Shown in pieces: positions 1-8,055 of a DNA stretch of 64,000 nucleotides. The notes under the pieces were generated by a model. It had not been told where the DNA came from and searched no databases. It was given only the letters and a program-made list of their open reading frames with translations. The number at the start of each line of letters is the position of its first letter. Position 1 is the stretch's first letter. The position numbers and the translations under genes were made by a program. Source of the stretch: Streptosporangiaceae bacterium (GTDB lineage Bacteria > Actinomycetota > Actinomycetes > Streptosporangiales > Streptosporangiaceae); the NCBI GenBank assembly GCA_019239975.1, contig JAFAZE010000021.1:26261-90260 (forward strand), written 5' to 3'.

Positions 1-519
1 CGCCGTGCCCAGCCGAGCGCGGCGGCATGGTCGCCGGCGGCCCCGGCGAGCCCGGCCAGCGCCGCGAAGGCGGCGCCGAGGCGCTCGCGGTACTCCTCCC
101 GGGCCTCGAACACCCAGTCTTCGTCGAACAGGTGGAGCAGTTCGCCGCGGTACAGCGCGACGGCCTCACCCGGCCGCCCGGCCGCGAGCAGCCGGCTGAA
201 CTCGCGGGTGTCCACGCGCAGGCCGTCGCCCCGCAGCTCCACGGCATCCCGCCCGGCCACGAGATATGAGCCCGGTTCCGGCCCCAGCGCCACCCGCAGC
301 GCCCAGATCGCGCTGCGCAAACTGGCCCGGGCGCTCGCGTCGCGCACGTCCGGCCAGAGCAGGGCGGCCAGCCGGGACCGGCTGTGCGGTCCGGGGTACA
401 GCGCCAGCCAGGCCAGCAGCGCGCGGGCACGGCGGCTTGCCGGCAGCTCGATCGCCGTGCCGCCGAACTCGATCCCGAGTTCGCCGAGCAGGCGTACCTC
501 CAGCACGGCCATGCTCATT
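1..519 (-). pseudogene. SARP/BTAD-type transcriptional regulator, 5' part, with apparent frameshift
   Basis: This is the N-terminal part of a SARP-type regulator; the gene runs off the window start. The start at 519 gives MSMAVLEVRLLGE, a normal SARP opening. At 480-482 a run of three T (AAA on the coding strand) shifts the frame. The homologous sequence resumes in the next frame (LGIEFGGTAIELPASRRARA, then the winged-helix-like SRLAALLWPDVRDASARASL and the BTAD stretch RGELLHLFDEDWVFEAREEY) and stays open to base 1. That frame has no start codon upstream, so one extra base is the simplest explanation. The gene is divergent from the SnoaL-like and cupin genes and may control them. An indel error in the sequence is as likely as a real mutation. 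Confidence 0.75.
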
Positions 520-657
520 CCCCCCACGACGTGCGTCACGACCAAGTCTTACGGCCCCGCCCACGCGGCTGCAACGTCCCGGGTTCCCCGCTTTGACGCT
601 GGATTGACGGGGCGGCCGGAGGCTGTCAGCAATCGGGCCACGAGGAAGGAGATCCCG

Positions 658-1020
658 GTGAACACCACGAAGACAGCTTTCGACACCGAGGCGCTGCGGC
701 GCGGGATCGAGGAGCGCGACGCGGAGACGCTCCGCACGCTTTACGCGCCGGACGCCGAGATGACCGTAATCGACCGGACCAGCCCGCCGAGCCGGCCGCG
801 GGTCCTGCACGGCCGCGCCGAGATCGGCGAGTTTCTCGACGACATCTGCGGCCGGGACATGGTCCACCGGCTGGAGCGGGTCGTGACCGGCGGAGACAAC
901 GCGGCCTTCACGCAGGCGTGCAGCTACCCGGACGGGACCCAGGTCCTGTGCATGGCCATGCTGGACCTCCGCGACGGGCACATCGTCCGGCAGACCGCCG
1001 TACAGGAATGGGACGAGTAG
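658..1020 (+). CDS. SnoaL-like / NTF2-fold protein
   Basis: This 120-residue protein has the length and pattern of the SnoaL-like NTF2-fold family: an N-terminal helix with EALRRGIEERDAETLRTLYA, then a beta-rich half ending LDLRDGHIVRQTAVQEWDE. The family includes small cyclases, isomerases and many proteins of unknown activity, so no substrate can be named. The GTG start at 658 is chosen because AGGAAGGAG lies just upstream; the open frame itself extends back into the divergent regulator. The cupin gene follows after 10 bases, so the two are probably co-transcribed. Confidence 0.8.
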   Translation: MNTTKTAFDTEALRRGIEERDAETLRTLYAPDAEMTVIDRTSPPSRPRVLHGRAEIGEFLDDICGRDMVHRLERVVTGGDNAAFTQACSYPDGTQVLCMAMLDLRDGHIVRQTAVQEWDE

Positions 1021-1030
1021 GAAGAACGCC

Positions 1031-1402
1031 ATGGGACAGCAGACCGGCAGACAGCAGACCGAACAGCGTGATTTCACGGACCCCGACGAGGTGCGCACGT
1101 TCCCCAGGGGACGGCTCGAGCTGTTGCGGATCGGCGGCAGCGACATCGGCCGCCTGGTCCTGGAGCCCGGATGGCGGTGGTCGGAACACGTCAGGCCGGT
1201 GGCCGGCACCGACCTGTGCGAGGCGCCGCACTTCCAGTACCACGTCGCAGGGACGCTGCGCATCAAACCCTCCGACGGCGCCGAATTCGACGCCACGCCC
1301 GGGCAGGTGACCTCTCTGCCGGCGGGCCACGACGCCTGGGTGGTCGGCGACGAGGACGTCGTCATCGTCGACTGGTGGGGAGCAAGCAACTACGCCAAGT
1401 AG
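1031..1402 (+). CDS. small cupin-domain protein
   Basis: This is a single-domain cupin of 123 residues. The core reads HFQYHVAGTLRIKPSDGAEF followed by GQVTSLPAGHDAWVVGDEDV, matching the two cupin motifs, with a typical C-terminal strand VVIVDWWGAS. Few metal-binding histidines are obvious in the first motif, so it may bind a ligand rather than catalyse. It lies 10 bases after the SnoaL-like gene. Both are probably one unit divergent from the SARP-type regulator. The substrate is unknown. Confidence 0.75.
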   Translation: MGQQTGRQQTEQRDFTDPDEVRTFPRGRLELLRIGGSDIGRLVLEPGWRWSEHVRPVAGTDLCEAPHFQYHVAGTLRIKPSDGAEFDATPGQVTSLPAGHDAWVVGDEDVVIVDWWGASNYAK

Positions 1403-1767
1403 AGCGGGAGCGGCTGGGCAGCCCTCGGCCCCACCCCCGGCCTGGCGCCCGCCAGCGGCTGCCGAGCGTATCGCTGGCCGGCGGGGCCCGGCCGGGGGCG
1501 CCCCACGCGCCGCCACAGGCGGCTTCCGCGCCTGGAGCCTCCGTATCATTCTGGACGCAACTCGGTTGCGTTCCTGTAACTCTTCCTTCCTGGCGACGCA
1601 AGTCCTGCCGTTGACCCACTGGTAGGTGACCCCTAAGTAAAGACCAGGAGTGCCAAACCTGAATATTTACCTACCGTCCCCCATTGTGGAATAATCACCA
1701 GGTCCCGAGTGGGAGCGTCGGAAGTTGCCCGAACATGCTGGGCGCTTCCCTCTGGGAGTGGGTAAGC
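1403..1767. other. intergenic region upstream of the exopolysaccharide genes
   Basis: No convincing gene is seen in these 365 bases. The right half is less GC-rich than its surroundings, as expected for a promoter region. TTGACC at 1611-1616 could be a -35 element. GGTAGGT (1621-1627) and its reverse complement ACCTACC (1669-1675) form a widely spaced inverted repeat that could be a regulator site. An in-frame GTG at 1684 would extend the next protein, but the added residues do not look like the family. Confidence 0.4.
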
Positions 1768-3210
1768 ATGTCAACTTCTGTTGTTGCCCGCGACCGTTAC
1801 GGGCACCACGCCGTGCGGCGGCTGCCCAGCTGGATGAGGGACTACCTGCGCAGGGTCGTCTTGGCCGACCTCGGCTGCGCCACCCTCGGCGTGTTCGCCG
1901 CGGCCCAGCTTCGCTTCGGCAACAACGTGACCGGAGCGTACGTGGGGCTGAGCCTGGCGCTGCCCATGTTCTGGCTCATCGCTCTCAGGCTGGCCGGAGG
2001 CTATGACGCCCGCTTCATCGGGACCGGCTCGGACGAGTTCCGCAAAGTGATGAACGCCGCGGTCAGCCTTACCGCGACGATCGCGATCTTCTCCTACGCG
2101 ACCAATATCGAGGTGTCCCGTGGCTACCTGGTCATAGCACTGCCCAGTGTCACGGTTCTCGACCTGGGAGCCAGGTACGTAATCCGGAAGCGGCTGCACA
2201 AGGTGCGCGAATCGGGCCGGTGCCTGCTCACCGTGGTGGCGGTCGGCCACGAGCTCGCGGTGGCCGGTCTGGTCACCGAGCTCGGGCGCGACCTCTATCA
2301 CGGGATGCGGGTGGCCGGCGCCTGCGTGGCGCGGCCGGGGGAGCGCGATGAGGTGGCCGGCGTGCCCGTGTACGGAGGGCTGGACGATGTCACGGCCGCC
2401 GTCAAGGCGTTCGGCGCCGATACCGTCGCGGTGCTCGCCTGCCCGGAGATGGACGGCACCCGGCTCCGCGAACTGGCCTGGGAGCTGGAGAAAACCGGCA
2501 CCGACCTGTGTGTGTCGCCCGCGCTGCTCGACGTCGCGGGCCCGAGGACCACGATCAGGCCGACGGCCGGGCTCACGTTGCTGCACGTGGATCACCCGCA
2601 GCTCGCCGGCATCCGGCTGGTCGTGAAGAACGTGTTCGACCGGTGCGCGGCGGGGGCGGCGCTGATCATGCTCGCCCCGCTGATGGCGATCGTCGCCCTG
2701 GCGATCTGGCTCCATGATCGTGGCCCGGCGCTGTTCACGCAGGTACGGGTGGGCAAAGACGGCCGTGCGTTCCGGATCTACAAGTTTCGCACGATGGTCG
2801 TCGACGCCGAGCAGCGCAGGCAGGAGCTGGTCGCGGCGCACAACGGGGATCATGTGCTGTTCAAGCTGCGCGAGGATCCGCGGGTGACCGCGATCGGCGG
2901 GCACCTGCGGCGCTGGTCCATCGACGAGTTGCCGCAGCTGTTCAACGTGTTCGCCGGCGACATGTCGCTCGTGGGGCCCCGCCCGGCGCTGCCCGGCGAG
3001 GCGGAAAAGTATGCCGAGCACGTTCGGCGCAGGCTGATGGTCAAGCCGGGCCTGACCGGGCTGTGGCAGGTGAACGGGCGGTCGGACCTGTCCTGGGAGG
3101 AATCGGTGCGGCTCGACCTGCGGTACGTGGAGAACTGGTCGTTCGCGCTCGACCTGCAGATCTTGTGGAAGACGGTCTCGGCACTCGTGCGGAGGTCGGG
3201 TGCGTACTAG
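1768..3210 (+). CDS. exopolysaccharide-initiating sugar transferase (polyprenyl glycosylphosphotransferase)
   Basis: This enzyme is predicted to transfer a sugar-1-phosphate from a nucleotide sugar to undecaprenyl phosphate, the first membrane step of polysaccharide synthesis. The 480 residues show hydrophobic segments in the first 130 residues, a Rossmann-like middle domain, a further membrane segment near 295-318, and the bacterial sugar transferase domain. That domain contains IYKFRTM (near 337-341), MSLVGPRP (near 401) and KPGLTGLWQVNGRSDLSWEE (near 425-445). The start at 1768 is preceded by GGGAGTGGG. It is the first gene of a tightly spaced operon; the next frame starts at or just after its stop. 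Confidence 0.92.
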   Translation: MSTSVVARDRYGHHAVRRLPSWMRDYLRRVVLADLGCATLGVFAAAQLRFGNNVTGAYVGLSLALPMFWLIALRLAGGYDARFIGTGSDEFRKVMNAAVSLTATIAIFSYATNIEVSRGYLVIALPSVTVLDLGARYVIRKRLHKVRESGRCLLTVVAVGHELAVAGLVTELGRDLYHGMRVAGACVARPGERDEVAGVPVYGGLDDVTAAVKAFGADTVAVLACPEMDGTRLRELAWELEKTGTDLCVSPALLDVAGPRTTIRPTAGLTLLHVDHPQLAGIRLVVKNVFDRCAAGAALIMLAPLMAIVALAIWLHDRGPALFTQVRVGKDGRAFRIYKFRTMVVDAEQRRQELVAAHNGDHVLFKLREDPRVTAIGGHLRRWSIDELPQLFNVFAGDMSLVGPRPALPGEAEKYAEHVRRRLMVKPGLTGLWQVNGRSDLSWEESVRLDLRYVENWSFALDLQILWKTVSALVRRSGAY

Positions 3211-4522
3211 GGCGAGAGGGATGGGGCTGATGCGCATACCGCGATCACAGAGGGTGCTAGCTCCCGCCGGTCACGCGTGGCTGTTCGATCTTCTGTTCGC
3301 AAGACCGCCCACGGTCACCTGGGCCGCCGCGGGCACGCTGCCGGCCGGCTTCGAGCGCGCCGAGCAGTTCGCCGTGCTGCCGGCGGGCGGCGGGCGGAGC
3401 TTCATGGTGTCACTGGCGTCGCGGCGTGCCGCATCCTCGGCTCTGACCTCATACAACGCGCTTCGTTCGGGGCGCAGGTGGCTCGCCCGCCGTCTGCTCG
3501 GCGCTGGTCTGTGCACCGGGCTCGCCCAGCCCCTGCTGCGGGACAGGATCGATATCGGTATCGCATCCGGCGCCTCCCAGGGCGAGCTGGCGGACGATTT
3601 CCTGTGGGGGCACCTGCGGCAGGTGTTCGGCGGCGGGCGGCTCGTCGTCGCCTTCGGCGGCGGAAGCGGTCCGTACCGCAAGCCGGTGCTGCAGGTCTTC
3701 AGCACCGGCGGTACGCCGCTCGGCTACGTCAAGGTCGGCTGGAATCAGTGGACGCGCGAGGCGGTCAGCCGTGAGGCCGCCGCCCTGCGCGCGTGCGCGA
3801 TCCGCCCCATGCGGGTCGGCGTACCCAGGCTGCTCGACGATTCGCGGTGGCGCGGACTCGATCTTCTCGTCACCGCCCCGCTTCCTCAGGGCATCCGCCG
3901 GGTGGGGATCGGCGCGCCGCTTCCCGGCGCCGAGTTGCTCCGTGAGATCAGCGGGCTCTCGGCGGCACATGCCGGCGAGCTCTCCGCGAGCCCGTGGTGG
4001 CTCGGCATTCGTTCCAGGATCCAGACCGGCGTGACCGACCCTGTCACCCGCTCGGCCCTGTCGGTGGCGACCGACCGCATCGAGCGCGCCCATGGCGGCG
4101 TGCCCCTCGAGTTCGGCACCTGGCACGGTGACCTCGTGCCGTGGAACCTCGCCCGGCTCGGTGACCGCCTGTACGCGTGGGACTGGGAGAGCAGCACGCC
4201 CGACGCGCCGCTGGGATTCGACGCGGTGCACTTCCACTTCCAGGTGGCGTTCGTCGCCCGGCGTTACCCGGTGGAGCGGGCGGTGGCGCTCGCCGCCGCC
4301 GCCGCTCGCCCGGCGCTCGAGGCCCTCGGCATACCGCGGCACGTACATGACCTGATCGCCGCGTTGCACCTCATCGAGCTGTCTGTCCGGCATGAAGAGG
4401 CGCGCCGCAGCTCGGGCGACATTGATGATCGTTTCTGTCCGGCCGTAGTCCGCGTGCTCGAACGGCTGCCCGCGCTGCCGTCCGGGCCGGCGGACCGGGA
4501 CACCGCCCGGAGGGCCGCATGA
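3200..4522 (+). CDS. kinase-fold phosphotransferase of the exopolysaccharide locus
   Basis: The C-terminal half carries the aminoglycoside-phosphotransferase signature: TWHGDLVPWNLARLGDRLYA around residue 309 supplies the catalytic Asp and Asn, and WDWESS near 328 the metal-binding Asp. The N-terminal lobe is poorly conserved. Related proteins occur in polysaccharide clusters, and the phosphoacceptor is unknown; a small-molecule or sugar kinase role is inferred. GTG 3200 has GGAGG four bases upstream and overlaps the previous gene by 11 bases; ATG 3221 or 3230 are alternatives. Its stop overlaps the next start (ATGA), indicating translational coupling. Confidence 0.7.
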   Translation: MRTRARGMGLMRIPRSQRVLAPAGHAWLFDLLFARPPTVTWAAAGTLPAGFERAEQFAVLPAGGGRSFMVSLASRRAASSALTSYNALRSGRRWLARRLLGAGLCTGLAQPLLRDRIDIGIASGASQGELADDFLWGHLRQVFGGGRLVVAFGGGSGPYRKPVLQVFSTGGTPLGYVKVGWNQWTREAVSREAAALRACAIRPMRVGVPRLLDDSRWRGLDLLVTAPLPQGIRRVGIGAPLPGAELLREISGLSAAHAGELSASPWWLGIRSRIQTGVTDPVTRSALSVATDRIERAHGGVPLEFGTWHGDLVPWNLARLGDRLYAWDWESSTPDAPLGFDAVHFHFQVAFVARRYPVERAVALAAAAARPALEALGIPRHVHDLIAALHLIELSVRHEEARRSSGDIDDRFCPAVVRVLERLPALPSGPADRDTARRAA

Positions 4523-4968
4523 AAGTCCTGCTCGTCTGCTCATCGGGTGGCCATCTGGCGCAGCTGTACCGGCTGCGTCCCTGGTGGCAGCGGCATGAAC
4601 GAGTCTGGGTCACCTTCGCCGGCTCGCACGCGGAGTCGCTGCTCAGGGGCGAGACCGTGCTGCCCGCCTTTGCCCCGACCACCCGCAACATCCCCAATGC
4701 CCTCAGGAACCTGCGCCTGGCATTCAGCGTCATCCGTGCCGAGCGGCCGGACGTCCTCGTTTCCGACGGAGCCGGGGTGGCGTTCCCGTTCTTCCTGCTC
4801 GGGCGGGCGCTGCGGGTCCGGACCGTTTACCTCGAGGTCTACGACAGAATCTCACGTCCCAGTCTGACCGGGAGGCTGTGTTACCCGTTCACCGAGCTGT
4901 TCATCCTGCAGTGGCCGGAACAGGCGGCCAGCTATCCGCGCGGCACGCTGATCGGGTCCCTGCTATGA
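4519..4968 (+). CDS. Alg14/PssD-like glycosyltransferase membrane subunit
   Basis: At 149 residues this matches the Alg14/PssD family, which in other organisms anchors a catalytic Alg13/PssE partner at the membrane. The N-terminus MKVLLVCSSGGHLAQLYRL is characteristic, followed by DVLVSDGAGVAFPFFLLGR and VYLEVYDRISRPSLTGRL. The start overlaps the upstream stop as ATGA, and its own stop overlaps the next gene as ATGA. The two-gene pair probably forms one split GT-B enzyme that adds the second sugar to the lipid-linked primer; the donor is not deducible. Confidence 0.85.
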   Translation: MKVLLVCSSGGHLAQLYRLRPWWQRHERVWVTFAGSHAESLLRGETVLPAFAPTTRNIPNALRNLRLAFSVIRAERPDVLVSDGAGVAFPFFLLGRALRVRTVYLEVYDRISRPSLTGRLCYPFTELFILQWPEQAASYPRGTLIGSLL

Positions 4969-5696
4969 CGGCGCCGGCCGCCCACGCGCGAGGGCCTGCC
5001 GGCTCGCGCATCGTGGTGACCGTCGGCACCGACCATCATCCATTCGACCGGCTCATCAGCTGGATCAATGACTGGCTCCGGCGACATCCCGAACACCTCC
5101 CCACGGTCTTCGTGCAATCCGGTACCGCATCGGTCGTCCCCGGCTGCCCTGGCTCCCGCTTCGTCGAGGTGGGTCAGCTGAGTGCCCTGCTCGACTCCGC
5201 CGACGTGATCGTCTGCCACGGCGGCCCGGCGTCGATCGCCGAGGCATGGGCACGCGGACAGCTGCCCATCGTGGTGCCGCGCCTCCGCCAGCTCGGTGAG
5301 CACGTCGACGACCACCAGGCTGACTTCTGCGGCAGGATCGCGGAACTTGGCCGGATCAGGCTCGCGCATACACCCGCCGACTTCGCCGGGCTGCTCGACG
5401 AGGCGGCGCGCGATCACACCAGTTTCCGGGCTCGCCTGCCCCAGGCCGACGTCGACGCGGCCGTGGCGCGCTTCGGAGAACTGGTCGACGACCTGGTCAG
5501 CCGCTCATGGCAGCGACGGCCGCTCATCGACCGGGCCTGGCGAGTCCTGCGCCGGCCGGCCATGAGCACCCGCGCTCCGGGGCGGTCGCGGCAACATGCC
5601 GTCGCATTCATCCCGGTGAACCCCAACGGGCACGCGGACGGGGAATCCGCGCGCACTGGCCTCGCCGGGAAGGCACACAAGGAGCAAGAACAGTGA
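4965..5696 (+). CDS. Alg13/PssE-like glycosyltransferase catalytic subunit
   Basis: This is the partner of the preceding gene. It opens with IVVTVGTDHHPFDRLISWIN and contains CHGGPASIAEAWARGQLPIV and PRLRQLGEHVDDHQ, the nucleotide-sugar-binding motifs of the Alg13/MurG C-terminal type. The ATG at 4965 overlaps the previous stop, although the open frame extends further back. At 243 residues it is longer than minimal PssE proteins; the last 70 or so residues are basic and look disordered. Its stop overlaps the GTG start of the next gene, continuing the coupled operon. Confidence 0.85.
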   Translation: MTAPAAHARGPAGSRIVVTVGTDHHPFDRLISWINDWLRRHPEHLPTVFVQSGTASVVPGCPGSRFVEVGQLSALLDSADVIVCHGGPASIAEAWARGQLPIVVPRLRQLGEHVDDHQADFCGRIAELGRIRLAHTPADFAGLLDEAARDHTSFRARLPQADVDAAVARFGELVDDLVSRSWQRRPLIDRAWRVLRRPAMSTRAPGRSRQHAVAFIPVNPNGHADGESARTGLAGKAHKEQEQ

Positions 5697-8041
5697 AACT
5701 AAGAGTCCTCTCCGGGGCGGCGGCGCTCGCGCTCGCGGCCTCCGCCGCAGCCGGGCCGGCGGTGCGGGCCGCGGCCGCGGTGCCCCCGGCCAGCTCCCCT
5801 GGAACAACACGAGCGGCCTTGCCGGCAGGCGCGGCCGACGGCAATCTCAGCTCCACGGCACTGTCGTCGTGGGAGACGGACGGGACGGTGTGGGCGGTTG
5901 CCTACGCGAATGGCGTGGTCTACGCCGGCGGCCAGTTCACCCACGCGCTGCCGCCGGGAACCCCGGCCGGGACCACCACCGGGGAAGTCCCGCGCACCTA
6001 CCTCGCGGCCTTCAACTCCACGACAGGCGCCCTGATCGCGTCCTTCAGCCCGGCAATCACGGGAACGTCGTCCTCGGACGGGGTGTACGCGCTTGCGGTG
6101 TCGCCCGACGGCAAAACGCTGTACGCCGGCGGCATATTCAAACATGTCGACGGCGTGTACCGGGACAACCTGGCCGCCTTCAGCCTTTCGACCGGTGCCC
6201 TGACCACCTGGGCGCCGCCGGCGTACGGAAAGGTGAACACGATCGCACCGTCGCCGGACGGGTCGAAGCTCTACATTGGCGGTGCCTTCAACGAGCTGGG
6301 AATCCCCCTCACGGCGCGCAAGTATGCCGGCGCGGTGGACTCCTCGGGCCACGTCCTGCCCTGGGCTCCTGCCCTGAACGACGCGGTGACCTCGATCGCC
6401 GTGGCACCCGATGACTCGCAGGTGCTGGTGGGCGGCTACTTCCAGACCATCAACGGGGTGCCGCAGAACGCCGCCGGGGCGGTCGACCCGGCGGCAGGCA
6501 CGAGGACCGAGCCGTGGAACGCCAACATCGTTCCCTACAAGCCGCCCGGCTGCACCGGGGCGGTGAAGGACATCATCATCGGCGGCAGCGTCGCCTACCT
6601 CGCCGCGGAGGGCACCGGCGGCGGCTGCTTCGACGGTGACTTCGCGGTCAGCCTCAGCCTCACCGGCGGTGACAAGCTCATCTGGCAGAACGACTGCCTG
6701 GGCGCGACCCAGGCGCTCGCGATCATCAACGGCTGGCTGTTCAAGGGCTCGCACGCGCACGACTGCGCGTTCGCGCCGGGTGGCTTCCCGCAGGTGCCGG
6801 CCGGCGGGCCGGGGCATCACCTGCTCGACCAGTCGCTCACCGACGGCACGCTCGGGCACTGGACACCGGATGACAACGGCAATCCGCTCGGCCCGCGCGA
6901 GATGGCCACCAACGGCAGCCGGCTGTTCCTCGGCGGCGACTTCACCACCGTCAACGGCAAGCCACAGGAGGGCTTCGCGATCTTCCCGGCCGGGCCCGAT
7001 CCCGTACACCCGTCCAACCCGGCCACGGCGCCGGCCGTCACGAGCACGTCGGCGGGCGTCGACTCGGTAAGCTTCCCGGCGGTGAGCAGCCGGGACGTCG
7101 GCACGCTCAAATATGCGGTCTTCCGTGACGGCGGCACCACCCCGGTCGCCACCCTGACCGCCACGTCATGGCCGTGGGCGCTGCCGGTGCTGCATTACCA
7201 GGACAAGGGCCTCAGGCCCGGCTCCAGCCACACCTACACGTACACCGCCAGTGACGGTACCCACACCACAGCCAGGTCACCGGCGTCGGCGCGGGTCACC
7301 GTCTCCGGAAAGAGCCCGTCGCTCACCTATCGGCAGACGGTCCTGGCTGACAAGCCGTCGTTCCTCTGGCCGCTTGACCAGAAGTCGGGGACCACGGCCA
7401 GCGACGCCTCACCGCACCGGTTCAACGGCATCTACGAGCCGGGCACGACCAAGGGCGTGCCAGGCCCGATCACCGGCCAGCTGGCAACGGCTTTCGACGG
7501 CAGGTCCGGGCTGGTGACATCCGCGAGACCGGTGAACAGCCCGGGTACGTTCTCGATCGAGCTGTGGTTCAGGACGAGCACCAACAAGGGCGGCAAGCTT
7601 GCCGGCCTGGGCAACGCGCAGACAGGGGCAAGCTCCAATTACGACCGGCAGATCTACATGATGAACGACGGCCAGCTCGTGTTCGGTGTCTGGCCCGGAC
7701 ATAACGAGACGATCGAGACGCGCAACGTGTACAACGACGGCCAGTGGCATCACGTGGTCGCGACGCTCAGCCCGACGGCCGGCCTGGCGCTGTACGTCGA
7801 TGGCGGCCTGGCCGGGACGAACCCGGCCACCTCGGATGAGTCCTACACCGGCTACTGGCGTGCCGGTGGTGACAACCTCAACGGCTGGAACCTCGACCCA
7901 TGGGGCAACAGCCAGGGCACGACCGAGCCGTACAGCTACTACGTCAACGGCTCGATCGCCGATGTCGCCGTCTACCCGGGCGCCCTGTCAGCGGCTCACG
8001 TGCTGGCTCACTACGCCGCCGCGCTTCACCAGAACAAGTAG
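5693..8041 (+). CDS. secreted beta-propeller / fibronectin-like / LamG protein
   Basis: This 782-residue protein begins with a signal peptide (KLRVLSGAAALALAASAAAG). Repeated units such as VWAVAYANGVVYAGGQFTH, VYALAVSPDGKTLYAGGIFK and VTSIAVAPDDSQVLVGGYFQ mark a beta-propeller of roughly residues 50-430. A fibronectin-like stretch follows (near 450-540), then a concanavalin/LamG domain from about 550 to 780 (IELWFRTSTNKGGKLAG, QWHHVVATLSPTAGLALYVD). The GTG start overlaps the previous stop and has GGAG upstream. Translational coupling to the sugar-transfer genes suggests a surface protein that binds or organises the polysaccharide. No catalytic motif is evident. Confidence 0.8.
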   Translation: MKLRVLSGAAALALAASAAAGPAVRAAAAVPPASSPGTTRAALPAGAADGNLSSTALSSWETDGTVWAVAYANGVVYAGGQFTHALPPGTPAGTTTGEVPRTYLAAFNSTTGALIASFSPAITGTSSSDGVYALAVSPDGKTLYAGGIFKHVDGVYRDNLAAFSLSTGALTTWAPPAYGKVNTIAPSPDGSKLYIGGAFNELGIPLTARKYAGAVDSSGHVLPWAPALNDAVTSIAVAPDDSQVLVGGYFQTINGVPQNAAGAVDPAAGTRTEPWNANIVPYKPPGCTGAVKDIIIGGSVAYLAAEGTGGGCFDGDFAVSLSLTGGDKLIWQNDCLGATQALAIINGWLFKGSHAHDCAFAPGGFPQVPAGGPGHHLLDQSLTDGTLGHWTPDDNGNPLGPREMATNGSRLFLGGDFTTVNGKPQEGFAIFPAGPDPVHPSNPATAPAVTSTSAGVDSVSFPAVSSRDVGTLKYAVFRDGGTTPVATLTATSWPWALPVLHYQDKGLRPGSSHTYTYTASDGTHTTARSPASARVTVSGKSPSLTYRQTVLADKPSFLWPLDQKSGTTASDASPHRFNGIYEPGTTKGVPGPITGQLATAFDGRSGLVTSARPVNSPGTFSIELWFRTSTNKGGKLAGLGNAQTGASSNYDRQIYMMNDGQLVFGVWPGHNETIETRNVYNDGQWHHVVATLSPTAGLALYVDGGLAGTNPATSDESYTGYWRAGGDNLNGWNLDPWGNSQGTTEPYSYYVNGSIADVAVYPGALSAAHVLAHYAAALHQNK

Positions 8042-8055
8042 GCCGAAGCGGGGTC

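Noticed and set aside
658..1402. Start of a polyketide cluster because of the SARP, SnoaL and cupin genes
   Set aside because: No polyketide synthase, carrier protein or tailoring genes follow; the next genes belong to polysaccharide synthesis.
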